From an uncultured Mycoplasmatota bacterium (lineage in GTDB: Bacteria > Bacillota_I > Bacilli_A > RF39 > UBA660): 39,097 nucleotides of DNA. Within the stretch, counting starts at the first letter, position 1; each line of letters opens with the position of its first letter. The notes under the pieces were generated by a model. The model was not told the DNA's origin. It saw only the letters and a list, made by a program, of their open reading frames with translations, and ran no database searches. This document shows, piece after piece, positions 25,431 through 33,914 of the stretch. The stretch covers positions 1 through 39,097 of the forward strand of contig CAMMYS010000035.1 of assembly GCA_946528555.1 (NCBI GenBank), given 5' to 3'. The translations under genes were made by a program, and so were the position numbers.

Positions 25431-26618
25431 ATCATTACTATAGTTTGTGAAATATCTTTGAATTAAAACTACTGGTGTACCCTTATCTCCACTACCACTA
25501 GTTAAATCACATAAACTTCCAAGTAAATCTGTATAACGTCTTGGTGTAGTACCTTGAGTAGCCATAGTTCCTTTTAATTCTTTATCTTTTTCACGAATAG
25601 CTTCTTTCATCGCTTTTTGAAGTTCTTCACCATGAAGATCTTTAAATTGATTTTCACTAAAATATTTTAATTTAATTTCATTTGGACTTCCTTCTAAACC
25701 TTTAGTATAAGCTGGGCTTACTACTGGGTCTGCAAGTTCCCAAATTTTTCCAACTGGATCTCTAAAAGCTCCATCTCCATAAACCATAACTTCAACTGTT
25801 TTTCCAGTTTCATTCTTCATTAATTGTTGAACTCTATTTACAAGTGCACTTCCTGTTCTTGGGAATAGTTTAACTCTTTCTTCAGTTGATCTATTACTTC
25901 CTAAAAGTCCATATGGAGAATATCCACTTCCATCTACACTTTGAGTTAAAATATCACTCATAAGAATAACATTTGCTTTTGGATCAGCCTTTAATATTTT
26001 TGCTTTAGTTTCTTCTCTACTATGAATATCACAACAAATAATGTCTTTAGTATATTTAAGAATATCAGTTGCTTTATTAGACCAAATCATTTCAAATTCG
26101 CATCCTTCTTTTTCAACTAATTCCTTATATACTTCATACATATTTACTCCAGTGAATAAATGTTTGAAATGTATAAATTTTTCTTTATACTCTTCTTCAG
26201 TAATTAAATCATCAAGATTAACATTGTACTTAACTAAATCATCTTTATATAGAATATCATTTCCAACTTCATCAGCTGGGAAGCTACTCATTAAAGTGAT
26301 TTTTTTAGTACTTCTTGCCATTGCTGATAATAAAACTGCAAATCTATTACGACTTAGTATTGGAAATACTAGACCAATATGTTCAGCATTATGAAGTTTA
26401 TTTTTAATATCTTTAGCAATTTGATCTAAAGTTGCAAAGTTACCTTCACTAATACCAACTACTGCTTCTGTAATAGCAATTACATCTCTATCTTCAATTT
26501 CAAAATGCTCACTTTTAGCTGCTTTTAAAACTGAATTTACAACAATCTTAGCAAGATCATCACCCTCTTTAATGATAGGTGTTCTAATACCTCTTACGAT
26601 AGTACCTACGTCTCTCAT
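25428..26618 (-). CDS. CofE-like (F420-0:gamma-glutamyl ligase domain) protein
   Basis: This 396-residue soluble protein resembles the F420-0:L-glutamate ligase family (COG1478/PF01996 type). Fitting stretches are [17 protein letters not shown] near residue 43-60, a long middle region, [28 protein letters not shown], and the C-terminal block with [21 protein letters not shown]. In F420-making archaea and actinobacteria CofE adds glutamate to F420-0 using GTP. Bacilli of this kind are not known to make F420, so the true substrate is probably another acid-bearing cofactor or metabolite; that is inference. It is a single gene between terminators, with GGAGAG before the ATG. Confidence 0.7.
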   Translation of the reverse strand: [396 protein letters not shown]

Positions 26619-26649
26619 AAATCACTCTCCTACTTTATAATTTTAACAT

Positions 26650-26687
26650 AATAAAAAAACTAATCATATATAAAATACAACTAGTTT
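26650..26687 (-). terminator. sufCB terminator
   Basis: A 13-bp stem with three G-T wobbles (26657-26669 with 26675-26687), a loop of five, then seven T on the minus strand. Confidence 0.65.
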
Positions 26688-26694
26688 ACATTTA

Positions 26695-27612
26695 TTATTT
26701 TAAGAAACCATTTATTATTGTTTCTTCTGCTTTTTTCTTAGATAAACCAAGAGTCATTAATTTAATTAATTGTTCACCTGCTATTTTACCAATAGTAGCT
26801 TCATGTACAAGTCTAGCATCAATATGATTAGCTGTTATTTTAGGATCACTAGTAACACTAGCTTTATCTGAAATAATAGCATCACATTCTACATGAGCAA
26901 AACAATCATTATTACCTATTACATTAGATACAAATTCTTGATGAGAGTTTTCACTAGCAACACTTCTTGATGTTACTTTAGCACTGGATTTTTCTCCATT
27001 TAATTCAACATTAAATATTGTTTTAGCACTTTGTGTTTCATGAGTAAATATTTTTTCATTTATAACTAATTTAGAACCTTCACCTAGCTCTGCACTAGTT
27101 GTTCTAATAGCGGAACTAACTCCTTTTATTTGAGCAGTATCCATTTCTAAAGTAGCATTCTTTCCAAGATGTATTTCAGTTACTGGATCAAGTATTCTTT
27201 TACCATCTCCATCACCTTCTCCATAATGTTTTTCTATATATTTAACATATGCTCCATCTTCTACAAAGAATCTATGAATACCATTATGGGAACTATCTTT
27301 ATGAGCATCATTATGTATTCCACATCCAGCATTTATTGTTACAATAGCATTTTTTCCAATATAGAAATCATTATATACTTTATCACTAAATCCACTCTTA
27401 GTAAGAATAACTGGTATATGAACATATCCGTTAATAGTACCTTCTTTTACATGAATATCTATACCATCTTTATCAGTCTTAGAATCAATCTTAATATTAT
27501 CTGTAGATGCTCTATCTATACTTTTACCATCTTTTCTAATATTAAAAGCACTATCTTTTTTACCTAATTCTTCATTTATTATTTTAAGAATATGTTTATC
27601 TAAATCATTCAT
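26695..27612 (-). CDS. SufB/SufD-type Fe-S assembly scaffold, minimal form
   Basis: This 305-residue protein is much shorter than SufB (about 465-495) or SufD (about 420). The right-handed beta-helix core of the SufBD family is present, with KNAIVTINAGCGIHNDAHK, NATLEMDTAQIKG, HETQSAKTIFNVELNGEKSS and the C-terminal ARLVHEATIGKIAGEQLIKLM. The H-E-A-T form is SufB-like (Glu rather than the SufD His). The loop that carries the SufB catalytic Cys in E. coli reads DKASVTSDPK here, without a cysteine, while a Cys stands in the GCGIHND motif. With SufC it probably forms a two-protein complex like the minimal SMS type. The start overlaps the sufC stop (TAATG). Confidence 0.85.
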   Translation of the reverse strand: MNDLDKHILKIINEELGKKDSAFNIRKDGKSIDRASTDNIKIDSKTDKDGIDIHVKEGTINGYVHIPVILTKSGFSDKVYNDFYIGKNAIVTINAGCGIHNDAHKDSSHNGIHRFFVEDGAYVKYIEKHYGEGDGDGKRILDPVTEIHLGKNATLEMDTAQIKGVSSAIRTTSAELGEGSKLVINEKIFTHETQSAKTIFNVELNGEKSSAKVTSRSVASENSHQEFVSNVIGNNDCFAHVECDAIISDKASVTSDPKITANHIDARLVHEATIGKIAGEQLIKLMTLGLSKKKAEETIINGFLK

Positions 27613-28316
27613 TATTTTCCACCCCCTATTTTACAGCAAAGAGCAGTTTCAATAACATCACCAAGTTCATCCTTAGATTTTATTTCTTTTACTTTACCAG
27701 AATCTAATAATATAATTTTATCTGCTATATTAATAATTCTTTCTTGATGAGATATTATAATAGTTTTACTATTATTTTTTTCTCTAAGATCTTTAAATAT
27801 CTTAATAAGATTATTAAAACTCCATAAATCTATACCAGCTTCTGGTTCATCAAAAATAGTTACTTTTGAGTTTCTTACTGATACTGAAGCAATCTCTATA
27901 CGTTTTAATTCTCCACCTGATAAAGAATTATCGACTTCACGATTAATATACTCTTTAGCACATAATCCAACTTGAGATAACACATTGCATGCTTCACATG
28001 CTTCAAGATTTTCTCCTGCTGAAATATTAATTAAATCATGAACTGTTAATCCTTTAAACTTAACAGGTTGTTGAAATGAGAATGATATTCCTTCTCTAGC
28101 TCTTTTGTCTATTGACCAAGAAGTAATATCTTCTCCATTATATAAAATCTTACCACTTGTTGGTTTAATAATACCCATGATTATTTTAGCAAGTGTAGAT
28201 TTACCGCTACCATTAGGACCAGTAATCACAGTAAAGTTACTATCAAATTTTATACTAACATTATCTAGTATCTTTTTATTATCTATTTCATATGAAATAT
28301 CAACTAATTCAATCAT
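27612..28316 (-). CDS. sufC: SufC-type ABC ATPase of Fe-S cluster assembly
   Basis: This 234-residue ABC ATPase has Walker A GPNGSGKS (about 33-40), the Q-loop FQQPVKFKG, signature LSGGELKRIEIA (about 133-144), Walker B VTIFDEPEAGID and switch His in IIISHQ. The E-P-EAG-D and FQQP-KFKG forms are typical of SufC. Extra cysteines (EACEAC near residue 105, and ETALCCKIGGGK at the C-terminus) are unusual for SufC and may bind metal. It is first in a two-gene unit with the scaffold gene; sufS, sufU and a separate sufD are absent here. GGAGG precedes the ATG. Confidence 0.93.
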   Translation of the reverse strand: MIELVDISYEIDNKKILDNVSIKFDSNFTVITGPNGSGKSTLAKIIMGIIKPTSGKILYNGEDITSWSIDKRAREGISFSFQQPVKFKGLTVHDLINISAGENLEACEACNVLSQVGLCAKEYINREVDNSLSGGELKRIEIASVSVRNSKVTIFDEPEAGIDLWSFNNLIKIFKDLREKNNSKTIIISHQERIINIADKIILLDSGKVKEIKSKDELGDVIETALCCKIGGGK

Positions 28317-28333
28317 ACTTTTCCTCCGAAAAT

Positions 28334-28342
28334 ATTATATCA
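28334..28342 (-). promoter_or_regulatory. Extended -10 promoter for sufCB
   Basis: The minus strand reads TGATATAAT, an extended perfect -10, 18 bases ahead of the sufC start. No strong -35 is evident. Confidence 0.5.
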
Positions 28343-28348
28343 TAATAA

Positions 28349-28378
28349 TTGAAAATCAATATAAAAATATGTTATAAT
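28349..28378 (+). promoter_or_regulatory. tRNA-Leu promoter
   Basis: TTGAAA (28349-28354), an 18-base spacer and a perfect TATAAT (28373-28378), nine bases before the mature tRNA 5' end. It is divergent from the sufC promoter. Confidence 0.75.
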
Positions 28379-28386
28379 CTTCGTAT

Positions 28387-28473
28387 GCAAGTGTGGCGGA
28401 ATTGGTAGACGCAGCAGACTCAAAATCTGCCGGTAGTAATACCTTGTGGGTTCGATTCCCATCTCTTGCACCA
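28387..28473 (+). tRNA. tRNA-Leu (anticodon CAA)
   Basis: This 87-base tRNA has an encoded CCA end. The anticodon stem GCAGA/TCTGC encloses loop CTCAAAA, giving anticodon CAA for codon TTG. The D arm GCGGAATTGGTAGACGC, the long class II variable arm (GGTA-gtaa-TACC) and T arm GTGGG-TTCGATT-CCCAT are those of a leucine tRNA. The acceptor stem GCAAGTG/CTCTTGC pairs except for a T-T mismatch at position 6-67. It has its own promoter and terminator. Confidence 0.96.
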
Positions 28474-28483
28474 ATAAAAAAAT

Positions 28484-28510
28484 AAGACTAATAAAAATTA
28501 GTCTTTTTTT
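28484..28510 (+). terminator. tRNA-Leu terminator
   Basis: A 9-bp stem (AAGACTAAT with ATTAGTCTT) and 4-base loop are followed by seven T on the plus strand. Confidence 0.85.
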
Positions 28511-28570
28511 ATGTTTTATTATACTTATATTTAACTAATAAAAGTGTTAAAGAATTTAATAAATTAAGCA

Positions 28571-28597
28571 TTTAAAAAACTCGAGAAATCGAGTTTT
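28571..28597 (-). terminator. Terminator of the 170-codon gene
   Basis: A 9-bp stem (AAAACTCGA at 28576-28584 with TCGAGTTTT at 28589-28597), then TTTTTTAAA on the minus strand. The bases from 28511 to 28570 hold nothing recognisable. Confidence 0.75.
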
Positions 28598-29108
28598 ATT
28601 TTGTTAAAGTTCTTTCATATTTTTTAATTATTTGAGATACATTATCAAAACTAACATCAGGATTATACCAATTTATAAACCTTTCATAATATCTAGTCTT
28701 TTTAAATGTTTTAGCATTTCCATCTATTACATATAAATCTACTATTCTATCTTCATCTGCTTCTTCTAGTCTTTCAAGACCATATTGTGGATAATTTTTA
28801 ATAACATCATTTACTAATCTAGTACCTGTAAATGAAGTTGATCTAATTCCAGTCATATTTTTTACGAAAGCAAATAAGTATGAAACTATATCAAACAATT
28901 CTTCTCTACTCATTTTATATCTCATTGCAAATGGTTTTCCAATATATTGTGTTGATCTAACTCCTTTAGAATCTTTATCAAAAGAAATATAATGTAATCT
29001 ATAAATATTTGAATCTACCACTTCATGATTTTCTAATACTGCAGATTGATCTTTTAAAAAGTTTCTAACTTCTTCCCTTAATTGGATATATTTTTCTTTA
29101 ATACTCAT
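28596..29108 (-). CDS. Hypothetical protein, 170 aa
   Basis: This soluble protein is not recognised. It has mixed helix and strand, no membrane segment and no signal peptide. The N-terminal 30 residues are a charged helix, followed by NIYRLHYISFDKDSKGVRS (beta-rich), a helical centre (MSREELFDIVSYLFAFVKN) and a basic C-terminus. Two RST motifs (GVRSTQYIG, GIRSTSFTG) in similar contexts about 40 residues apart hint at an internal repeat. A strong GGAGGC site, an excellent promoter and a terminator argue that it is a real single-gene unit. Its function is unknown. Confidence 0.75.
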   Translation of the reverse strand: MSIKEKYIQLREEVRNFLKDQSAVLENHEVVDSNIYRLHYISFDKDSKGVRSTQYIGKPFAMRYKMSREELFDIVSYLFAFVKNMTGIRSTSFTGTRLVNDVIKNYPQYGLERLEEADEDRIVDLYVIDGNAKTFKKTRYYERFINWYNPDVSFDNVSQIIKKYERTLTK

Positions 29109-29130
29109 ATTATTGCCTCCGCAAGTTCAT

Positions 29131-29159
29131 ATTATACTAGAAATGATTGATTATGTAAA
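29131..29159 (-). promoter_or_regulatory. Promoter of the 170-codon gene
   Basis: TTTACA (29154-29159), a 17-base spacer and a perfect TATAAT (29131-29136) on the minus strand, starting right after the phosphofructokinase stop. No terminator is seen between the two genes. Confidence 0.75.
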
Positions 29160-29160
29160 A

Positions 29161-30366
29161 TTATCTAACTAAATGAACTGGTAATCCATTCTTATATTTA
29201 ACTTTCACTTGTCCTTTTATTAAAGGTCTAGCATAGTTAATAAATTCTTTTTTCATTTGTTTTTTCTTACTATCATACCATTCTAATGGTACTTTCTTTT
29301 CAACATTAGCTATTTCATGAATATCATAAGTACTAATATTTGATTTAGAATCAATTATTACCATTACTCCTGTTTGTCCAGCACTCGCAGCATCCATTGC
29401 TTTCATACCTATTCTTTCAGTTTCATTAACATCTGTTAAAGATGCTAAATGAGAAGCTGCTCTTTGAAGTGTTGAAAATTCTATTGCTCTAGTTTTTAAA
29501 CCTGTTTTTTCAGCAACTATTGCTGCTAATGTACTAGCAGTTCCAGATAATTGTTTATGACCAAATGCATCTACTTTTCTATCTGCATTTGATAGTTCAC
29601 ATACAAATTTGCCATCACTAGTTTTAATACCTTCTGATACAGCAATTACTATACTTGATTTAGTTTTTCTAAGACGTTCAATTCTTTTTAAAAACTCATC
29701 TATATCAAATACTTCTTCAGGTAAATAAATAGCATCTACTCCTTCACAATCTTTTCCTTTAGCAAGAGATGCAGAAGCTGTTAACCATCCAGCATGTCTA
29801 CCCATTATTTCAACAATACAAACTGTAAGTCTACTTTGAGGAAATGATGAATTATCTCTTATTATTTCTTTTATTGAGGTTGCTATATACTTACATGCAC
29901 TTCCATATCCAGGACAATGATCTATTATTGGTAAATCATTATCTATTGTTTTTGGTACTCCAATAAATAAAGTTTTTTTATTATTTTCTTTTGCATAATC
30001 AGATAGCATCTTAATAGTATCCATAGAATCATTACCACCAGCATAAAAGAATGCATCTATTTCATACTTATCTAATATTTCAAATATCTTTTCATATGTC
30101 TTTTTATCATCTTCTATTTTAGGTAATTTATATCTACATGATCCTAAAAATGCACTTGGTGTATTTTTTAATAATTCATAGTTTTTAGAATTACTTAAAT
30201 AATCATCTAAATTAACAAAATTCTCATCTAGAAATCCTTCTATTCCATAAACCATTCCGTATACATTTTCTACACCTAATTCTTTTGCTCTTTTATAAAT
30301 ACCAGCTATGCTTGAATTAATTACAGCTGTAGGCCCACCACTTTGTCCAATTATTATGTTCTTCAT
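29161..30366 (-). CDS. pfp: 6-phosphofructokinase, PPi-dependent type
   Basis: This protein has 401 residues, longer than the ATP-dependent bacterial PfkA (about 320) and in the range of PPi-PFKs. IGQSGGPTAVIN forms the N-terminal phosphate site. The donor-site motif reads FYAGGNDSMDT, with Asp where ATP enzymes have Gly (GGDGS), and GVPKTIDNDL carries the Lys typical of PPi users. VEIMGRHAGWL and the substrate region follow. It catalyses fructose 6-phosphate phosphorylation from pyrophosphate, reversibly. GGNDS rather than GGDDS is a small variant, so donor use is inferred. It has its own extended -10 promoter. Confidence 0.9.
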   Translation of the reverse strand: MKNIIIGQSGGPTAVINSSIAGIYKRAKELGVENVYGMVYGIEGFLDENFVNLDDYLSNSKNYELLKNTPSAFLGSCRYKLPKIEDDKKTYEKIFEILDKYEIDAFFYAGGNDSMDTIKMLSDYAKENNKKTLFIGVPKTIDNDLPIIDHCPGYGSACKYIATSIKEIIRDNSSFPQSRLTVCIVEIMGRHAGWLTASASLAKGKDCEGVDAIYLPEEVFDIDEFLKRIERLRKTKSSIVIAVSEGIKTSDGKFVCELSNADRKVDAFGHKQLSGTASTLAAIVAEKTGLKTRAIEFSTLQRAASHLASLTDVNETERIGMKAMDAASAGQTGVMVIIDSKSNISTYDIHEIANVEKKVPLEWYDSKKKQMKKEFINYARPLIKGQVKVKYKNGLPVHLVR

Positions 30367-30386
30367 TTTTAACTCCTTTGCAAACC

Positions 30387-30414
30387 ATTATAGCACAAAA
30401 AAATGCAGTATAAA
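30387..30414 (-). promoter_or_regulatory. Phosphofructokinase promoter, nested in a terminator
   Basis: TGC-TATAAT (extended -10, 30387-30395) with TTTATA (30409-30414) 16 bases upstream on the minus strand. The -35 hexamer is exactly the loop of the preceding gene's terminator. Confidence 0.6.
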
Positions 30415-30424
30415 CCACATTTTT
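30397..30424 (-). terminator. Terminator of the 1135-codon gene
   Basis: On the minus strand AAAAATGTGG, loop TTTATA, CTGCATTTTT pair with two wobbles, followed by further T. Confidence 0.65.
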
Positions 30425-30437
30425 TATTTTTAATTAT

Positions 30438-33400
30438 CTATATTTTGCTTTTAGGATCTTTCTTTAATGTCAAACCTGTTTCTTCAGCTATTTGTTCTAC
30501 ATAAGATTTCTCTGTACCTGAAATTAATTCTTGTCTTCTAGTTGTATCTTGTAAATAATTACTTACTTCTCTATTTAGTGCTTCAATAGATGCGATTGAC
30601 ATAGAAGAAGATTTTAATTTTTCTAAATTATCATGTGTTAAAGCAACATTTTTATCAATAACACTTTGTAATAATCCAAATAAATCATTAGTAAAATCTA
30701 GTGCTTTTCCTTCTGATATATTTCCTTTATTAATTGCAATTTCACTAACAAGTATTGGAAGTATAACATTTTTTGATACTTTTAATGCATTAATAGTAAT
30801 AATATGATTTAAAATAGCTCTATGTACAGTTAATAATTCTTGTGTCATTAAGAAATTAGTTGTTTCAGCATTAGATAATTGAGTTTCAGCTAATTTTCTT
30901 CTTGATTCTGCGTTTAATTGATCAATTAAACCTCTCTTTGTAGATAAATCATATTGTTCTGACTTCATAGATTCATATCTAGCTCTTAATTGTTTAACTT
31001 GCTCTTCATACTTTATTAAAAAGACTTCAATATAATCTTTAATACTTTCATAATCAGCCATTTCTTTATTTAAAGCAGCTAATTGTTTTTCAATTTCATC
31101 TTGTAAATCACTTATTTTTTCAGGATGAAACTCTTGTTCAACTTTAACAGGTTGTGGTAAAGCAAACAAGCTATCCCAAAAACTTTGACTCTTTTTAGGT
31201 TCTATTTTTGTTTCTGTTACTACTTTACCTAATATACTATTTACACTTTTTATTGATTGATCAATAGAATCATTAAATATAAGTGTTTGTAATGAATCAC
31301 CAATATATTTTGAATGTTTTTCTAATTCATCACCATATGTTGTAAGAGCAGTAATACTATCTTCATTAATTGGTTCTATTGTTTCACTTTCAAGAAGTTT
31401 TATTCCTTCTTCTGGAGATAGTTTTCTTTCTTTTTTTCCAAGAACTGTTTCTCTTACTTCTGTATAATCTTTATTTAACAATGATGTTATCTTTTTAATA
31501 ATATTTGTACATTCAAACACTATAGAAGTAAATGTATCATTTCTAATATATGAATAATTATTATAATATTTTTTAAATTCAAATATTAATTCATTCTTAC
31601 ACTTATTTTTTAATATATTATTTAAATCTTTAAATGTTAAACCTACTAATGATAAAACATAATCTAATGTAATACCAAATTGTTCAAAATACTTACAATA
31701 ATTACTTCCTTTCATTAAACAAACTATTAAAAGTGAAAATTCTTTATAATCTTCATCGCTAACTAATAATTCATTATCTTTGATATTATTTTTTAAATAA
31801 TCATACATAACTAATACTGATCTATTCATTATTTCTGCATCATTAGTTGTAAACTTACCATATTCTTCAAGTAATTTTTCTTTCTTACGTTTTTGTTCTT
31901 TTACACGATCATATTCTTCAAGTTTATCATTTATATTTAAAAAGTCTTCTGGTTCTTTTCCTAAATTATATAATAATTGTCTTAATTTAACTGAATTAGT
32001 TAATTTAGGTTCAAATGCATTTTCAAAAATTGATTGAACTGTTATTTCTTCAGGTTTTCTATCAAATATATATTTTCCTAATTCACTCTCTAATTTTTCA
32101 ACATCAAATTTTTTCTCTGAATAAGACCAATCAAAATTAAAGTTTTTTACAATAGCATCATATGTTAAACCAACGCTTTCAAGATATTCACCAATTCTTT
32201 TATCATATCTTATAGCTGCACATATAATAGCTAATTGTTTAGCATCTTCTATATCTAAATTTTTTTCAGAAAAAATACAATAATATGAATAAACTATTAA
32301 TAAATAATTATATACTTCTATAGATACATCTTTAAATAATCTTTCTTTAATTTCTAATAATCTATTACTTTCCTTTTTATCAAAATAATTATTACTTAAT
32401 TCAATAAAATTATCAGGTAATTTTTTACCACTAGCACTAAAAAATAATTTATTAATAATATCTGATTTAGAATAATCTTTTTTATATAAATTATCATATA
32501 TATTAAATGGTGTTAATTTACTTTTTTGTTCACCATACATATATCCACTATAGATAATACTTTTAAATTTTACTATTGTTAATGGATTTGTTTGTTGATT
32601 TTCAATTAATTTTATTAATTCTTCTTTTTTAGGTAGATTTAATAATTCTAACATTTTATCAAAAGTCAAATTATGCTCTGATAAATAGATAGATATTCTT
32701 TGATTATCCATATAACTAGATATTAATAAAGACAATGCTATATAATCTTCTGGTTTATTAACATATGTTTTATCAATATTTCCATAATTAATTAAAAAAG
32801 TATATATTTTATTAAATCTATCTAATAATTTACTTACTTCAGGAAATACTCCTTCATACATCCATGATATTTCTCCATTATTACTTGAAGACATTGATTT
32901 AACAATTTCATAACATTCTTGAATATCATTACAAGTTACCCCACATAATCCTAAAACATATTTATAACTTGTATTATTAGACATTGATTGTTCTACTAAT
33001 TTTTCATATAACTCAAATACTGAATTAAAATCATATCTATGAACAATACCAATATTTAGATCATTTTTTAACGTAAGAATAGATGGTTTTGTATTCATTT
33101 TTGATAAATCTATTCCTAATTCACTCTCTAATCTACTAGCAGTTAAACCCTTTTTTTCTAGTAGTTTTTCAATTTCAGTTTTTTCATCAAATAAATCTTT
33201 ATTATAAGCAACATTATCATAATAGAATAAACCTAATGTATAAGCTATTGCTGCTAGATTATCAGGTGTTGGTTTAATATATTTAATTTTGTCACTATTT
33301 TTTTCTAAATATTTATATATTTGACTAACTTTATTAAAATAATTAATTAATGAAATTCTTAGTTTTGGGAAATAAGAAGATTCCATTTTATTTATAATAT

Positions 33401-33845
33401 CTTCTTTTTTACTCTTAGAAACAGCTCTTAATTCTTTTAAAAAATCACTAATGTCATAATCTATTAATTTTAAACTTTCACAATCATTATCTATTCTAAT
33501 AACATTTTCAATTATATCTTCAGGTGTTAAAGCTAAATAATCTTCTTCATCTTTAAAAGGTGATAGATAATAATTATATGTATTAAAAGTATCAGATAAG
33601 GCGCTTCCTTCATCAATATCATATGTATTATTAAAACCTACTTTGCTTAATAAACTTTTTCCATCAGAAGTCTTTTGATAAGCTTTTAAACATCTAAATA
33701 AAACTTTATCAGTTGTAGAAACAATGTTATATCCTTGAGTTCTAACTGTACTGTTATAATATAAATATTTTAATAATTGATATACAAATGAATATGTAGT
33801 ATCAGGTACTAATTCCTTATACCTTTCAAAACTAATTGGTTGCAT
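30438..33845 (-). CDS. Large repeat protein: Clp-N-like repeats with TelA-like C-terminus
   Basis: This 1135-residue soluble helical protein belongs to no family I can name as a whole. Four units start near residues 197, 367, 535 and 699, spaced 164-170 apart, with a weaker one near 45. Each opens with an acidic residue and a hydrophobic helix, then a motif such as YLSEHNLTFDKMLELLNL, YLESVGLTYDAIVKNFNF or YFEQFGITLDYVLSLVGL. This 'helix-x-x-x-G-hydrophobic-T/D' pattern resembles the ClpA/ClpC N-terminal (substrate-adaptor) repeat. No AAA+ ATPase follows. From about 912 the protein is coiled coil, and 1027 onward (NVILPILVSEIAINKG, then IASIEALNREVSNYLQ) recalls the C-terminus of TelA, the toxic-anion/tellurite resistance family. 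Both matches are by eye. GGGGG precedes the ATG. It is a single-gene unit. Confidence 0.7.
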   Translation of the reverse strand: MQPISFERYKELVPDTTYSFVYQLLKYLYYNSTVRTQGYNIVSTTDKVLFRCLKAYQKTSDGKSLLSKVGFNNTYDIDEGSALSDTFNTYNYYLSPFKDEEDYLALTPEDIIENVIRIDNDCESLKLIDYDISDFLKELRAVSKSKKEDIINKMESSYFPKLRISLINYFNKVSQIYKYLEKNSDKIKYIKPTPDNLAAIAYTLGLFYYDNVAYNKDLFDEKTEIEKLLEKKGLTASRLESELGIDLSKMNTKPSILTLKNDLNIGIVHRYDFNSVFELYEKLVEQSMSNNTSYKYVLGLCGVTCNDIQECYEIVKSMSSSNNGEISWMYEGVFPEVSKLLDRFNKIYTFLINYGNIDKTYVNKPEDYIALSLLISSYMDNQRISIYLSEHNLTFDKMLELLNLPKKEELIKLIENQQTNPLTIVKFKSIIYSGYMYGEQKSKLTPFNIYDNLYKKDYSKSDIINKLFFSASGKKLPDNFIELSNNYFDKKESNRLLEIKERLFKDVSIEVYNYLLIVYSYYCIFSEKNLDIEDAKQLAIICAAIRYDKRIGEYLESVGLTYDAIVKNFNFDWSYSEKKFDVEKLESELGKYIFDRKPEEITVQSIFENAFEPKLTNSVKLRQLLYNLGKEPEDFLNINDKLEEYDRVKEQKRKKEKLLEEYGKFTTNDAEIMNRSVLVMYDYLKNNIKDNELLVSDEDYKEFSLLIVCLMKGSNYCKYFEQFGITLDYVLSLVGLTFKDLNNILKNKCKNELIFEFKKYYNNYSYIRNDTFTSIVFECTNIIKKITSLLNKDYTEVRETVLGKKERKLSPEEGIKLLESETIEPINEDSITALTTYGDELEKHSKYIGDSLQTLIFNDSIDQSIKSVNSILGKVVTETKIEPKKSQSFWDSLFALPQPVKVEQEFHPEKISDLQDEIEKQLAALNKEMADYESIKDYIEVFLIKYEEQVKQLRARYESMKSEQYDLSTKRGLIDQLNAESRRKLAETQLSNAETTNFLMTQELLTVHRAILNHIITINALKVSKNVILPILVSEIAINKGNISEGKALDFTNDLFGLLQSVIDKNVALTHDNLEKLKSSSMSIASIEALNREVSNYLQDTTRRQELISGTEKSYVEQIAEETGLTLKKDPKSKI

Positions 33846-33869
33846 TATTTACCCCCTAAAAGTTAAAAT

Positions 33870-33898
33870 ATTGTACCATAAATAAAAGAGATTATCAA
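33870..33898 (-). promoter_or_regulatory. Promoter of the 1135-codon gene, nested in a terminator
   Basis: TTGATA (33893-33898), a 17-base spacer and TACAAT (33870-33875) on the minus strand. The -35 starts in the loop of the vanY terminator and runs into its stem. Confidence 0.7.
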
Positions 33899-33911
33899 TA
33901 TAATCTCTTTT
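33880..33911 (-). terminator. vanY-type gene terminator
   Basis: A perfect 12-bp stem (AAAAGAGATTAT at 33884-33895 with ATAATCTCTTTT at 33900-33911) and a 4-base loop. The minus-strand T-run is short (TTTT-ATTT). Confidence 0.75.
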
Positions 33912-33914
33912 TTA

